Assembly: GCA_016928025.1 (NCBI GenBank)
Contig: JAFGLN010000070.1
Location: forward strand, 1 to 46,781
DNA length: 46,781 nucleotides
Direction: 5' to 3'
Source: Deltaproteobacteria bacterium
Lineage (GTDB): Bacteria; Desulfobacterota; Syntrophia; Syntrophales; JAFGHS01
The translations under genes and the position numbers were made by a program. Under the pieces are notes generated by a model, which saw only the letters and a program-made list of their open reading frames with translations, had not been told where the DNA came from and made no database searches. Below are positions 32,023 through 39,769 of this stretch, in pieces (positions within the stretch are counted from its first letter, which is position 1; the number at the start of each line of letters is the position of its first letter).

Positions 32023-32043
32023 CTGCTGGGCATTCCAACAGCT
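32021..32043. terminator. Hairpin at the end of modC, possible two-way terminator
   Basis: AGCTGCTGG (32021-32029) and CCAACAGCT (32035-32043) form a 9-bp stem around a 5-base loop. The one mismatch becomes a G-U pair when read on the minus strand. It starts in the modC stop codon and also serves the convergent MBL gene, but no T tract follows. Confidence 0.4.
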
Positions 32044-32085
32044 GATCGACATGCCCTCCTTATACCGGTGTTAGAGTTTGTATCT

Positions 32086-32727
32086 TTACAGGTCGATTAC
32101 AGTGCCGACACCACCCGGAATAAAATTCTCCGGGAATAAAGCCTGTATCTCCGCTTTATGCTGAGTGCAGTGCGTCGCGCAGACAAGATCGATGTTCCTG
32201 AGCAGATCAAAATCACTGAATCCGTGCAGCCCGCCGATGAGCGCTTTCACTTGTCCATATTGAGCAGCCGCTCTCAGAATCTCCCCGACACTGGGATGGG
32301 AGCAACCCGCGATGACCACGATGCCGCCTTCTGTTCTAACGGCCATGGATTGCTCGATCTGCTTCAGCTCGCCCGTGGAGAAAATGTTGGGGTGTATTTC
32401 AAGGGGAGAGCTCACGGTAATGATTTCGGCCGCATCGGTATCGCCCGAACAGGACGCGGGGATATAGACCTCGATTTTTTTTCCTTTCGCATTGAGAATC
32501 TCGGAAAGTCCACCCGTGTGATCCCAATGGCTATGGGAGATGAAAATTTCCTCAACCGATGTGGGTTCTATACCGAGCGTTCTCATATTGTCCAGCAATA
32601 TTGAGCCTTTTGCGCCGGTGTCGAATAAAATCCTTCTGCCTTCCGCGTCGACGATGCAGGCAAAGCCCCAGTCGGCTTTCAGGTTTTCTTTTAGCGTCTC
32701 ATTGTCGTAAACGATCGTGATCTTCAT
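32086..32727 (-). CDS. Metallo-beta-lactamase fold hydrolase (COG1237-like)
   Basis: This is a 213-residue cytosolic MBL-fold protein. The metal motif HSHWDHTGG gives ligands His65, His67, Asp69 and His70; GCSHPSVGEILRAA supplies the next histidine and IGGLHGFS the last. The start MKITIVYDNE and FDTGAKGSILLDNM resemble the COG1237 branch, which includes the archaeal beta-RFAP-like proteins of methanopterin biosynthesis. The actual substrate is unknown here. AAGGACA lies 7 bases before ATG 32727. It converges with modC. Confidence 0.85.
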   Translation of the reverse strand: MKITIVYDNETLKENLKADWGFACIVDAEGRRILFDTGAKGSILLDNMRTLGIEPTSVEEIFISHSHWDHTGGLSEILNAKGKKIEVYIPASCSGDTDAAEIITVSSPLEIHPNIFSTGELKQIEQSMAVRTEGGIVVIAGCSHPSVGEILRAAAQYGQVKALIGGLHGFSDFDLLRNIDLVCATHCTQHKAEIQALFPENFIPGGVGTVIDL

Positions 32728-32786
32728 AAAAGTATGTCCTTAATTTTGTTGTGTTAAGATTCATATGAATCATGAGCACTAAAGAT

Positions 32787-32804
32787 CCCCGGCTTATCCG
32801 GGAA
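32787..32804 (-). terminator. Weak hairpin after the small gene at 32807-32980
   Basis: Read on the minus strand, TCCCGG, a short loop and CCGGGGA form a compact GC stem directly after the stop codon at 32807. The T run after it is short (ATCTTTAG). It may be a terminator. Confidence 0.3.
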
Positions 32805-32806
32805 AT

Positions 32807-32980
32807 CTACCGCTTGCTCAACAATTCGCTTAATCTTTCCGTGACTTCCTCCATATTGTTGACCGCCTTTTGCACATCTGTGTATAAAGGATCGTTCTTT
32901 GTTTCCTGAAATTTTTGCGTCCAGTGTTTGAACTTTTCGTTATTTTGTTCGTTTAATTCAATCCATGACGACAAAATCAC
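32807..32980 (-). CDS. Small helical protein or remnant, 57 residues
   Basis: A minus-strand frame starting at GTG 32980 encodes a Glu/Lys/Asn-rich peptide beginning VILSSWIELNEQNNEKFKHW and ending SELLSKR. The heptad-like spacing suggests one or two amphipathic helices. The frame stays open upstream to about 33065, encoding a plausible stretch (KKCPTDQWGRLK), but it lacks an ATG there. It may therefore be a short gene with a GTG start or the 3' part of a broken gene. A GC hairpin follows the stop. The flanking bases 32981-33175 hold nothing else I can name. No family is recognised. Confidence 0.45.
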   Translation of the reverse strand: MILSSWIELNEQNNEKFKHWTQKFQETKNDPLYTDVQKAVNNMEEVTERLSELLSKR

Positions 32981-33175
32981 TTTAAGTCTGCCCCACTGAT
33001 CCGTTGGGCACTTTTTGATGATTGATTTTTTATCCGGACCGATCCTAGACGATTGTTGGGTTCTATGTCACCCCTTTTTTATGATTTTTTCCATATTTAT
33101 AACCTGTTGCCTTTTATCAACCCGCCATCAAAAAACCGGTCGGCAAGCCGGGGGAAACGGCCAATGTGGGATTTC

Positions 33176-34132
33176 CTATTCCCGGTCGATCGTAAAATAC
33201 GTTTTTCCTGAAAACTCAACGCTGTTCACAGTGTGTTCTCTGCGCAATTGGTCGACGTATTTTATAACTTCGTTACGGTGCATTCCTGTGGAAGATGAAA
33301 TATCCTCCAGCGTCATGGGTCGAATTTTGAGCATCGCAATGACGTCATTTCCCTTGTCTTCTTTGTAGGCAGGATTGCCGTGTCTCGTCAGGTCGGCTAC
33401 CACTTCCACATTGCCCGAGAATTGCGACGATATCTCGTTTAATTTGTCCATATCAATGGGTGGCGCGAACCCTTTTCCCGGTGGCCGCACAACGGTGGTC
33501 AGCTGAATTCTGGTTGGATTAATCAAGCGGGCCGCCTCTGATAATTTCCGGATATGGTCCGGATGATCGTTGACACCCTTGACAAATAGAATTTCCAGCC
33601 ATATTTCGCCTTGGAATTCCTTGCTGAACTGGTGAATGCCATGAATAATATCCGATACGTCAAGAGAAGCCTCTGGCTGATTGACTTTGATGAAGGTTTT
33701 TTGTTCGGCGGCATCCAGGGAGGGGATAACCAGATCGGCCGGCATCAAGTCCTGGCGCACCTGCGGATCATTTAAGAGAGAGCCGTTGGTTAACACCGCC
33801 ACAGGCGTGTCGGTTAATTCTTTCAATCTGCGAATGAGCACGCCGATTTTTGAATTCAGGGTCGGCTCGCCGGAACCGGAAAAGGTGACATAATCAAGGG
33901 GAGCATCATGCTTTTTGGCGAAGTATCGCTCCATAGATCTGACAATGGTCTTCTCCGGCACGTATTCTTTTCTTTCGATGATCAAGTGCGTGGTCCTCCC
34001 CAATTCACAATAGATGCAATCGTAGGAACAGATTTTCATCGGGATGACATCCACGCCCAAAGACATTCCCAGCCTGCGAGACGGTACCGGTCCGAATATG
34101 ACCTCTGATTGTCCGGATGATTTTTCGTTCAT
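33176..34132 (-). CDS. Radical SAM protein with C-terminal winged-helix (COG0731-like)
   Basis: This 318-residue protein has the radical SAM cluster motif CSYDCIYC (Cys35, Cys39, Cys42), preceded by GPVPSRRLGMSLGVD. The glycine-rich SAM-binding GSGEPT follows. The core barrel runs to about 240, and the last 60 residues contain a helix-turn-helix-like MTLEDISSSTGMHRNEVIKY segment. COG0731 includes wyosine-related and AmmeMemo-type radical SAM enzymes, but the reaction is unknown. It begins an Fe-S/NifX neighbourhood. ATG 34132 is preceded by a modest GAGAAAG site. Confidence 0.88.
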   Translation of the reverse strand: MNEKSSGQSEVIFGPVPSRRLGMSLGVDVIPMKICSYDCIYCELGRTTHLIIERKEYVPEKTIVRSMERYFAKKHDAPLDYVTFSGSGEPTLNSKIGVLIRRLKELTDTPVAVLTNGSLLNDPQVRQDLMPADLVIPSLDAAEQKTFIKVNQPEASLDVSDIIHGIHQFSKEFQGEIWLEILFVKGVNDHPDHIRKLSEAARLINPTRIQLTTVVRPPGKGFAPPIDMDKLNEISSQFSGNVEVVADLTRHGNPAYKEDKGNDVIAMLKIRPMTLEDISSSTGMHRNEVIKYVDQLRREHTVNSVEFSGKTYFTIDRE

Positions 34133-34206
34133 TTCTTTCTCATTTCATTGAGTCAGCAGGCGTTTGCCAATGGCAATAAAACCATTTTTCAGTGCCTTTG
34201 GTTTAT

Positions 34207-34677
34207 TTATCTCCAGCGACCTTTTCCACGGCCTCTGCCTCCCCGGCCACCCATGCCTTTACCCCATCGGCCCATGCCTCCGCTTCGGCCTTTGCCTCCT
34301 CCGAACCCCCGGCTGAAGCCTTGATCGGCGACCCTTCCCAAAAAGTCAAAAATTTGCCCGAGGATCCTTCCTCTATTAGCTTGGGGAGCACGGGGCTGTC
34401 CGCCCGGAAAGCGGGGAGGGGCCGGTGATGTTGAATTCCGCTCGGTCGGCGCGCGAAAAGACGGCGCGGACGAGGACGTGCGGGAAGAAGACGCGGCGGC
34501 CTTCATTTCTTCTATATAAATAGCGTCATTAGGGCATTCGTCGATACATGCGCCGCATTCGTTACACGCTGACGCGTCTATTTCAGCCACCTCGTCAACA
34601 GTTATGGCGCCCACAGGGCATACCTGGGCGCATATCCCACAGCCGGTGCACTTGGTTTCGTCGATTTTAACGGCCAT
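34207..34677 (-). CDS. 2[4Fe-4S] ferredoxin with Gly/Arg-rich tail
   Basis: The first 60 residues form a bacterial 2[4Fe-4S] ferredoxin: CTGCGICAQVCP and then CNECGACIDECP, giving two complete CxxCxxCxxxC motifs. The following segment is rich in Ala, Ser, Pro and Thr (about 60-100), and the last 50 residues are almost only Gly, Arg, Lys and Met/Trp (GMGGRGGRGRGKGRWR at the end). The ferredoxin part carries electrons. The tail is unusual and may bind nucleic acid, partner proteins or the sister Gly-rich proteins encoded nearby. It lies 74 bases upstream of the radical SAM gene on the same strand and could be its electron donor. Confidence 0.9.
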   Translation of the reverse strand: MAVKIDETKCTGCGICAQVCPVGAITVDEVAEIDASACNECGACIDECPNDAIYIEEMKAAASSSRTSSSAPSFRAPTERNSTSPAPPRFPGGQPRAPQANRGRILGQIFDFLGRVADQGFSRGFGGGKGRSGGMGRWGKGMGGRGGRGRGKGRWR

Positions 34678-34741
34678 TTTAAATTGTACCTGACTCTTTC
34701 CTTAGATGGTTTTGTTCAATCCTTAAAGGATTCTGATTGGA

Positions 34742-35020
34742 TTACTCAACCATTGTTCTAATTTTCTCTGTATCGCTTTTTTCCGGACAGGCGTTGGAAA
34801 ACTTCGCCACCAAGACAACGTCATTCCTCCGGCAGGCCTTTTCAAAACATTGGCCGACGACGCGAAAAACCGCCTCGCTTTCCCCGGCAATTCGAGTACT
34901 CATCTCAGAGGGAACAACGGTTATTCCCGGTTGCGAAAGCTCCTCAATGAAAAGCTTGACTGCGTCATCAAGCAAATCCGTTTTCAAAGGATAAAGACTT
35001 AACTCCGCCTGAATTTTCAT
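34742..35020 (-). CDS. MTH1187/YkoF-family protein (possible thiamine-type ligand binding)
   Basis: This 92-residue alpha/beta protein matches the MTH1187/YqgV group: IQAELSLYPLKTDLLDDAVK at the start, then a helix, ITVVPSEMSTRIAGE in the middle and ACRRNDVVLVAKFSN. Members of the group form tetramers and some bind thiamine-like pyrimidines. Its start overlaps the methyltransferase stop by 4 bases, so it is the last gene of a three-gene operon. Function in this operon is unknown. Confidence 0.8.
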   Translation of the reverse strand: MKIQAELSLYPLKTDLLDDAVKLFIEELSQPGITVVPSEMSTRIAGESEAVFRVVGQCFEKACRRNDVVLVAKFSNACPEKSDTEKIRTMVE

Positions 35021-35724
35021 AAATCCACCCTCGCGGCGATGAAGGCACCGGATGACATTTTCAGCAATGCCTGTAAATCATCGGCTATCCCGGCAATTGA
35101 ATTGGGCATCCTTAGGGACAGTGAGAACGCACATTGTTTGATCACCGGTTTTCCATAAGGGGCCAACAGAGCCTGTATTTCATGGACGGTGAAAAACCGG
35201 GCGGGGGCAAAAACGCCTTCTCCCTTTTCTTTCCTTTCTTTGTTCAGCGGGGCGTCTCTGTTGAGTACGCCGAGAAAAAGTTTTCCACCCGTCTTTGTGC
35301 ATCGAACCATTTCCCTAACCACCGTCTCAGGTTCTCTTGTAAATTCAAGGGTCGTAACCGCCGCTGAGGCGGAAAAGCTGTGATCCGAAAATGGAAGTTT
35401 GTGTCCGTCCGCTTTTTCGAACCGGGCGTTTGGAATGTTCTTCGACCGGGCGATTTCCACCATTTTTGGCGCAACGTCCACGCCGGTTACCTGATAGCCC
35501 AATTCCCCGAAGAATTGACTCCACCAGCCCGTACCGGTTCCCACTTCGAGCATGCTTTCTCCCTTTTCGGCTTTTCCGATCAGGCGCCGGAAAGCTTTTT
35601 TCTCCAACCTGTCGAATTGACGCCCTTCCGCGGTTTCGTACCATTGATCGTATTGACCAGCGAGAGGGTCAAAATCGACAATGGATGATTGCGGATCGAT
35701 TTCACGTAACCTTTCTTCCGTCAT
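35017..35724 (-). CDS. Class I SAM-dependent methyltransferase
   Basis: This 235-residue methyltransferase has SAM motif I LEVGTGTGWWSQFFGELG (about 59-76), an acidic strand end GVDVAPKMVEIAR, motif II ADGHKLPFSDHSF and a TGGKLFLGVLNR segment. It is a Methyltransf_11/UbiE-like enzyme, cytosolic, with unknown acceptor. It overlaps both neighbours by 4 bases (ATGA), upstream the membrane protein and downstream the MTH1187 protein, so all three are translationally coupled and likely share a role. Confidence 0.88.
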   Translation of the reverse strand: MTEERLREIDPQSSIVDFDPLAGQYDQWYETAEGRQFDRLEKKAFRRLIGKAEKGESMLEVGTGTGWWSQFFGELGYQVTGVDVAPKMVEIARSKNIPNARFEKADGHKLPFSDHSFSASAAVTTLEFTREPETVVREMVRCTKTGGKLFLGVLNRDAPLNKERKEKGEGVFAPARFFTVHEIQALLAPYGKPVIKQCAFSLSLRMPNSIAGIADDLQALLKMSSGAFIAARVDL

Positions 35725-36323
35725 CTGTTCCTCCTGACCGCGAAAAGCAGTGGAAAGGCGATATCGCTGGTACAGCAGGGGACCCAGACCGCCAGAAATA
35801 AAAACAGGGCAATCACCACTGCCGTGAAAAAGTCAAAACCCTTACCCAGGGCCATCGTCATGTGGAATAAGGAGGCCCAGGTGCTGAGCAGCACGTGACC
35901 CGCGTGGGGAAATTTAGTCGTCGGCCGCCAGGACGCGATCGCGATTCCGGCAAATGCCAATGGATTAACAAGCCACCATTTTTCAATGAACCCAAGATGA
36001 AGGCCTCGATGAGGCATGTTTAAAAAAATTTCACCGACATATGGAATGATGCAATCGCTCAAACTGCCGATGCCTATGGAACCGAAGTAGCCGATCATCA
36101 GGGTCGGCAAAAGCTTGCCCTGTCCGTGAAGCCGGTACATTCCCGTTGTGACCAGCGCACTCAAAAAGACATGAAAAGGATGCAGAGTCCAAAACATCAT
36201 TTCGAACATGGATCGAGACACCTGGGTACTCAGGGAAATCCACATAATGATGAATCCCGTAAGCGTTCCAAATAAAGTAAAAGGTGCGTGAGATCTTAGT
36301 TCATACAGGATGGTTTTCAACAT
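35721..36323 (-). CDS. Uncharacterised polytopic membrane protein
   Basis: I do not recognise this 200-residue protein. It has four to six hydrophobic segments and a striking number of potential metal ligands near membrane borders: HPFHVF, MPHRGLHLG, PHAGHVLLS, FHMTMA and VPCCTSDIAFP. These histidines and the Cys-Cys pair suggest metal binding or transport, but this is only a reading of the pattern. Its stop overlaps the methyltransferase start. It is the first gene of the three-gene operon and lies 46 bases downstream of the broken deformylase. Confidence 0.6.
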   Translation of the reverse strand: MLKTILYELRSHAPFTLFGTLTGFIIMWISLSTQVSRSMFEMMFWTLHPFHVFLSALVTTGMYRLHGQGKLLPTLMIGYFGSIGIGSLSDCIIPYVGEIFLNMPHRGLHLGFIEKWWLVNPLAFAGIAIASWRPTTKFPHAGHVLLSTWASLFHMTMALGKGFDFFTAVVIALFLFLAVWVPCCTSDIAFPLLFAVRRNR

Positions 36324-36369
36324 TCTTTCCGCCCGGGTTTGCCTGTCCGAAAAAACCGTTGAATGACGC

Positions 36370-36588
36370 TCAATCTTTCAGGGCCGTCTCCATTTGCATG
36401 TTTTCACTGTGATCGCATATTAAAATACCATCCAAATGATCCGTTTCATGCTGGACGACGCGCGCCCATAAGCCCGTCAACTCAAACTGTTTTTTTCGCC
36501 CTTTGACGTCATAGCTCTTCACATAAAGACGGTCGCTTCTCTGTACGTTGACCTGTACTTCGGGCAGGCTGAGGCAGCCTTCAATCAT
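36370..36588 (-). pseudogene. def: 5'-truncated peptide deformylase remnant
   Basis: The 72 codons encode only the C-terminal half of a peptide deformylase: motif 2 EGCLSLP at the start and motif 3 QHETDHLDG with the metal-binding HExxH histidines (HETDH). The usual first 80-90 residues, including motif 1 (GxGLAAPQ), are missing. Just upstream the same frame meets a TGA, and the 55 bases before it reach the stop of the NifX-like gene, so the missing half was deleted rather than frameshifted nearby. An intact deformylase must be elsewhere. It could still be translated from ATG 36588. Confidence 0.65.
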
Positions 36589-36643
36589 TTTGCCTGTCCC
36601 ATGGGTGGATCAACTATTGTTTTACGCCAAACTCGCAGTCTGT

Positions 36644-37090
36644 TTAGGCGCCGCGGCCCATGCCTCTGCCGCCACCACCCATGCCGCGACCGCCGCCGCC
36701 CATCCCTCTGCCGCCTCCTCTACCACCGCCCATGCCAAAGTGGCTTTGAACACTGGGGGCGGAGGCGCCTGACAATTCACCGGATTTAAACATTTGGGCT
36801 GCTTTTCGCACCTGCCCGCTGACGCCGGTGATGACCTGAATGCCGGCGGCGCCGAAGGTTTGGAACGCGTTCGGTCCGCAATTGCCGGTCAGGACAACCT
36901 TAACGTCCTTGTTTGCCAGCATCTGGGCGGATTGAATACCTGCCCCTCCGCCGAGGGAGATGTTAGGATTTTGAATGGGTTCAAACTCCATGGTGTCCGG
37001 ATCGATGACCAAAAAATAAGGACATCGTCCGAAGCGGGCCTCGACATGGTCATCAAGGGACGGACCGGAAGACGTAATAGCGATTTTCAT
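36644..37090 (-). CDS. NifX/NifB-type FeMo-cofactor-binding domain protein with Gly-rich tail
   Basis: This 148-residue protein has a dinitrogenase iron-molybdenum cofactor (NifX-like) domain in the first 110 residues: KIAITSSG at the start, DDHVEARFGRCPYF, then GAGIQSAQ and VVLTGNCGPNAF. From about 118 it becomes a Gly/Arg/Met repeat (GGGRGMGGGGRGMGRGA at the end). Nif cofactor proteins of this type bind Fe-S or Mo-Fe-S clusters, and stand-alone ones occur in many anaerobes without nitrogenase. AAGGAGC precedes ATG 37090 by 8 bases; the frame's longer upstream part is not protein-like. The tail DNA is a short-period repeat at about 36650-36735. Confidence 0.9.
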   Translation of the reverse strand: MKIAITSSGPSLDDHVEARFGRCPYFLVIDPDTMEFEPIQNPNISLGGGAGIQSAQMLANKDVKVVLTGNCGPNAFQTFGAAGIQVITGVSGQVRKAAQMFKSGELSGASAPSVQSHFGMGGGRGGGRGMGGGGRGMGGGGRGMGRGA

Positions 37091-37309
37091 AATGTTATGC
37101 TCCTTGTTTAAGTGTGCTAACAAACTTTCCCTAAGATGGGCAATAGCTTCGAATGCCAGTCTTTTTCCGTATTCGTTAATAATCTTGCCCGACATGAGGG
37201 TTTCATTCAAATGAAAAGTGACTGCGGTTCCCAATAGAAAGATGAGCCGTCTTACATCCGGCGGCTCATCCCGGTGCGATGATTTATACGCAAGCTCCAG
37301 GAAAAACGT

Positions 37310-37672
37310 TTATTCCTGTGACTTTTCAATTTCCAGATCGCTAATCCGCTTATGGATATCCTGGAGAGCGTTTTCCAAATATTTCGCCTCTTCTTGAAGC
37401 GCTGCTATTTCTTCTTGTCGAGTCGGAGCTGCTCCGAAAGGAACCGCATACGGTGCTCCATATCCATAGCCATAACCGGCATAAGGAACACTCCAGCGCC
37501 TGCCTCGGCCTCCTCGGAAACCGAAGCCCATGCCTCGACCAAAGCCAAGGCCATATCCGCGCCCCGGAATCGGATTCGCGAATCCGGGCACCGCATATCC
37601 GGCGCAATAGCCTGCGGCCCGCCCCGTCATGGGTCCCATTCCTGCCGGACCCGTTCGATTACCACCCGGCAT
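37310..37672 (-). CDS. DUF5320-family protein
   Basis: This 120-residue protein starts MPGGNRTGPAGMGPMTGRAAGYCAGY-like (the DUF5320 hallmark, read up to 20 residues as MPGGNRTGPAGMGPMTGRAA). It then has a Gly/Arg/Tyr-rich centre and a C-terminal coiled coil (EEIAALQEEAKYLENALQDI). AGGAGG precedes the ATG. DUF5320 proteins sit next to NifX-like and Mrp/NBP35-type genes in anaerobes; their role is unknown. The Gly-rich centre resembles the tails of its neighbours. Confidence 0.85.
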   Translation of the reverse strand: MPGGNRTGPAGMGPMTGRAAGYCAGYAVPGFANPIPGRGYGLGFGRGMGFGFRGGRGRRWSVPYAGYGYGYGAPYAVPFGAAPTRQEEIAALQEEAKYLENALQDIHKRISDLEIEKSQE

Positions 37673-37699
37673 AACATCCTCCTTTCCTGTTTCTTTGTT

Positions 37700-38098
37700 T
37701 CATATATTTCTTTTGCCGCCGCCTCTAAAGCGATTACGGCGTCCTTTCCTGAATCCCGGCATATGAAAAGCGCCCACTGTTAATGTTCCGTTCAGGTACG
37801 CTTCAACGACTTTTTGAACATCGCCGGATATGAACGAAATCACTTGTACGCCGTAACCTTCGATCGTTCGCGTAAATCCCGTGGAGATAGCGCCGCAAAT
37901 TAAAACCCGTATACCCCATCCGGACAATTTCAACGCACGGGCATAAGGCAGTTCAGGACCCAGGGTTTCGTGGCGCCTGCCATTCTCTTTTCCGTCCTTG
38001 ATTTCCACAACAAGCGCTGTACTCGCGGAATCAAATACCGGAGACATTTTATCGCCCCACACAGCCAAGGCAACCTTAAATCGACTTTCACTTATCAT
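37700..38098 (-). CDS. Second NifX-like (dinitrogenase cofactor-type) protein
   Basis: This 132-residue protein has the NifX-type fold (ALAVWGDKMSPVFDSASTAL, then LPYARALKLSGWGIRVLICGAISTG and GDVQKVVEAYLNGTL). In place of the usual NCG motif it has VLICGAIS with a single cysteine. The C-terminus is short and basic (RKGRRNRFRGGGKRNI). ATG 38098 has no strong ribosome binding site. It lies 27 bases before the DUF5320 gene on the same strand, so the NifX-DUF5320-NifX set is probably one operon. The bound cofactor is unknown. Confidence 0.82.
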   Translation of the reverse strand: MISESRFKVALAVWGDKMSPVFDSASTALVVEIKDGKENGRRHETLGPELPYARALKLSGWGIRVLICGAISTGFTRTIEGYGVQVISFISGDVQKVVEAYLNGTLTVGAFHMPGFRKGRRNRFRGGGKRNI

Positions 38099-38271
38099 GG
38101 CTATTTTATCATCAATAAAAAAGCAGCATTTTATGTGCCAAAGGGAGAACGATATGGGATTGATACTAAAAATAGATGTAATTACGAGCAATTGTCTGAT
38201 TAGCTGCCATGGCGACCGTTGCCTGTAACAAGGCCGGGGATCGCATTTATGCAATATTCAATAAGGTTTTG

Positions 38272-38289
38272 AGTCGCTTAGATGCGACT
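38272..38289. repeat. 6-bp hairpin downstream of the efflux operon
   Basis: AGTCGC (38272-38277) and GCGACT (38284-38289) surround a 6-base loop. It lies 58 bases downstream of the outer-membrane factor gene (minus strand). A T tract is absent, so its role as terminator is doubtful. Bases 38099-38346 hold nothing else I can name. Confidence 0.3.
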
Positions 38290-38346
38290 ATACAACTCCA
38301 AATTGAGTCGGAAGATTTGTCGGTGGTTCTTTGTAAAGAAGAATGA

Positions 38347-39768
38347 TTAAAGCGTTCCTGTGTCTACTGACCAACCGCCCAGGGTTTTATAAAATTCCAC
38401 CCGATTGGCCAGATGGGCGAAACGCAGGGAAATGAGTCCCTGTTTGGCACCATATAAGGACCTTTGCGCGTCGAGGACGCTCAGGTAGCTGTCGATCCCT
38501 TTTTCATATCGTAATCCGGCAAGACGATACGTTTCCTCCAACGTATCGACCAGGGCTTGCTGGGCCTCGATCTGGCGGTCTATCGGTCCCTTGGAAGCCA
38601 ATGCATCAGCGACTTCCCGGAAAGCGGTCTGGATGGCCTTTTCATACTGGGCCACGGCAAGCTCTTTTTCCACTTTCGTTACCTCATAAGACGACCAGGT
38701 ACGCGCATCAAAAATCGGCATCGCGATCCGCGGCGTGAAATTCCATGCCTTCTGTCCGCCTTTAAATAGTCCGGAAAGTTCGGCGCTGGCCGTTCCGAAA
38801 GCGGCCGTCAGGGAGATGCGGGGAAAAAATGCCGCACGGGCGGCGCCGATATTGGCATTGGCTGCCTTGAGTCGATGTTCCGCCGCCAGGACATCGGGAC
38901 GGTGCAGGAGTACCTCGGAAGACAAGCCGGGCGAAAGGGTTTTTGGGGGAATAATCTTGCTCAAAGCCAAGGGCAGCAACTCCTGAGGCACAGGGCAACC
39001 GACCAAAAGATTCAAGACGTTTTCATCCTTTGCGACCACCTGGGTGTAACGGGCTAGATTGCCTCGTGCCGTTTCCATTTGGCTCTGCGCGCGTCGAAGG
39101 TCCAATTCGGAAATAACGCCCACATCATAGCGCTTTTTAATGAGATTGTAAGCGGCTTTTTGAGACTCCAGGGTCGATGCCACGAGGGTAAGGGTTTCCC
39201 GGTCCGCGGCGAGGGTCATATAGGCCTGCACTGTTGTCGTTATCAGCAGAATTTGTGCGCTGCGATGCGCCTGTTCCGTGGCCAGGTATGATTCCAAAGC
39301 TTGGTCTTTCAGGCTGCGGATGCGCCCGAAGAAGTCAATTTCCCAGGAGCTGATGCCGAGGTTAACATCGTATCGTTCGGTCGTCAGGGCGCTCCTGGTG
39401 GATGAAAGATCTCCCGGGACATGTTGTTTGGTCCAATTGCCGATGCCTTGAACCGACGGCAGGAACCCGGCCCGCTGAATACCGTAATAGGCCTGTGCCC
39501 GATCGACATTCAAAGAGGCGATGCGGAGATCGCGATTGTTTGTCAAGGCGGTTTCGATGACTTTTTGCAGACGTTTGTCGGCAATGAAATCTCGCCACGG
39601 CAGTTCTGCGGTCGACTGCGCTGACGCAGCAGCCGTCTTTTGCTTATAGGCGTCTTCAGTCGGCCATTGGTTAGGCACCGGCGCGTCGGGACGTTTATAT
39701 TCGGGGGTGAGTGTGCAGCCGGTAAAAATAAAAACGATCAAAATTGGGAATAAAAATAGCCTATGCAT
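38347..39768 (-). CDS. Outer-membrane efflux lipoprotein (OprM/NodT family)
   Basis: This is the outer-membrane channel of the tripartite pump, 473 residues. The signal sequence ends in a lipobox (FIFTGC), followed by TLTPEYKRP, the family hallmark. Two repeated helical hairpin halves follow, each with AYYGIQRAGFLPSV or AAFFPRISLTAAFG motifs typical of OprM/CusC. ATG 39768 has GAGG 9 bases upstream. The gene starts one base after the RND gene ends. It should form the trimeric tunnel for the pump. Confidence 0.93.
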   Translation of the reverse strand: MHRLFLFPILIVFIFTGCTLTPEYKRPDAPVPNQWPTEDAYKQKTAAASAQSTAELPWRDFIADKRLQKVIETALTNNRDLRIASLNVDRAQAYYGIQRAGFLPSVQGIGNWTKQHVPGDLSSTRSALTTERYDVNLGISSWEIDFFGRIRSLKDQALESYLATEQAHRSAQILLITTTVQAYMTLAADRETLTLVASTLESQKAAYNLIKKRYDVGVISELDLRRAQSQMETARGNLARYTQVVAKDENVLNLLVGCPVPQELLPLALSKIIPPKTLSPGLSSEVLLHRPDVLAAEHRLKAANANIGAARAAFFPRISLTAAFGTASAELSGLFKGGQKAWNFTPRIAMPIFDARTWSSYEVTKVEKELAVAQYEKAIQTAFREVADALASKGPIDRQIEAQQALVDTLEETYRLAGLRYEKGIDSYLSVLDAQRSLYGAKQGLISLRFAHLANRVEFYKTLGGWSVDTGTL

Positions 39769-39769
39769 A

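Noticed and set aside
36548-36772. Ala/His-rich plus-strand frame
   Set aside because: It is an antisense shadow of the Gly-rich NifX tail repeat.
37350-37607. Minus-strand frames in the DUF5320 gene
   Set aside because: They are out-of-frame shadows of a Gly/Arg-rich coding sequence.
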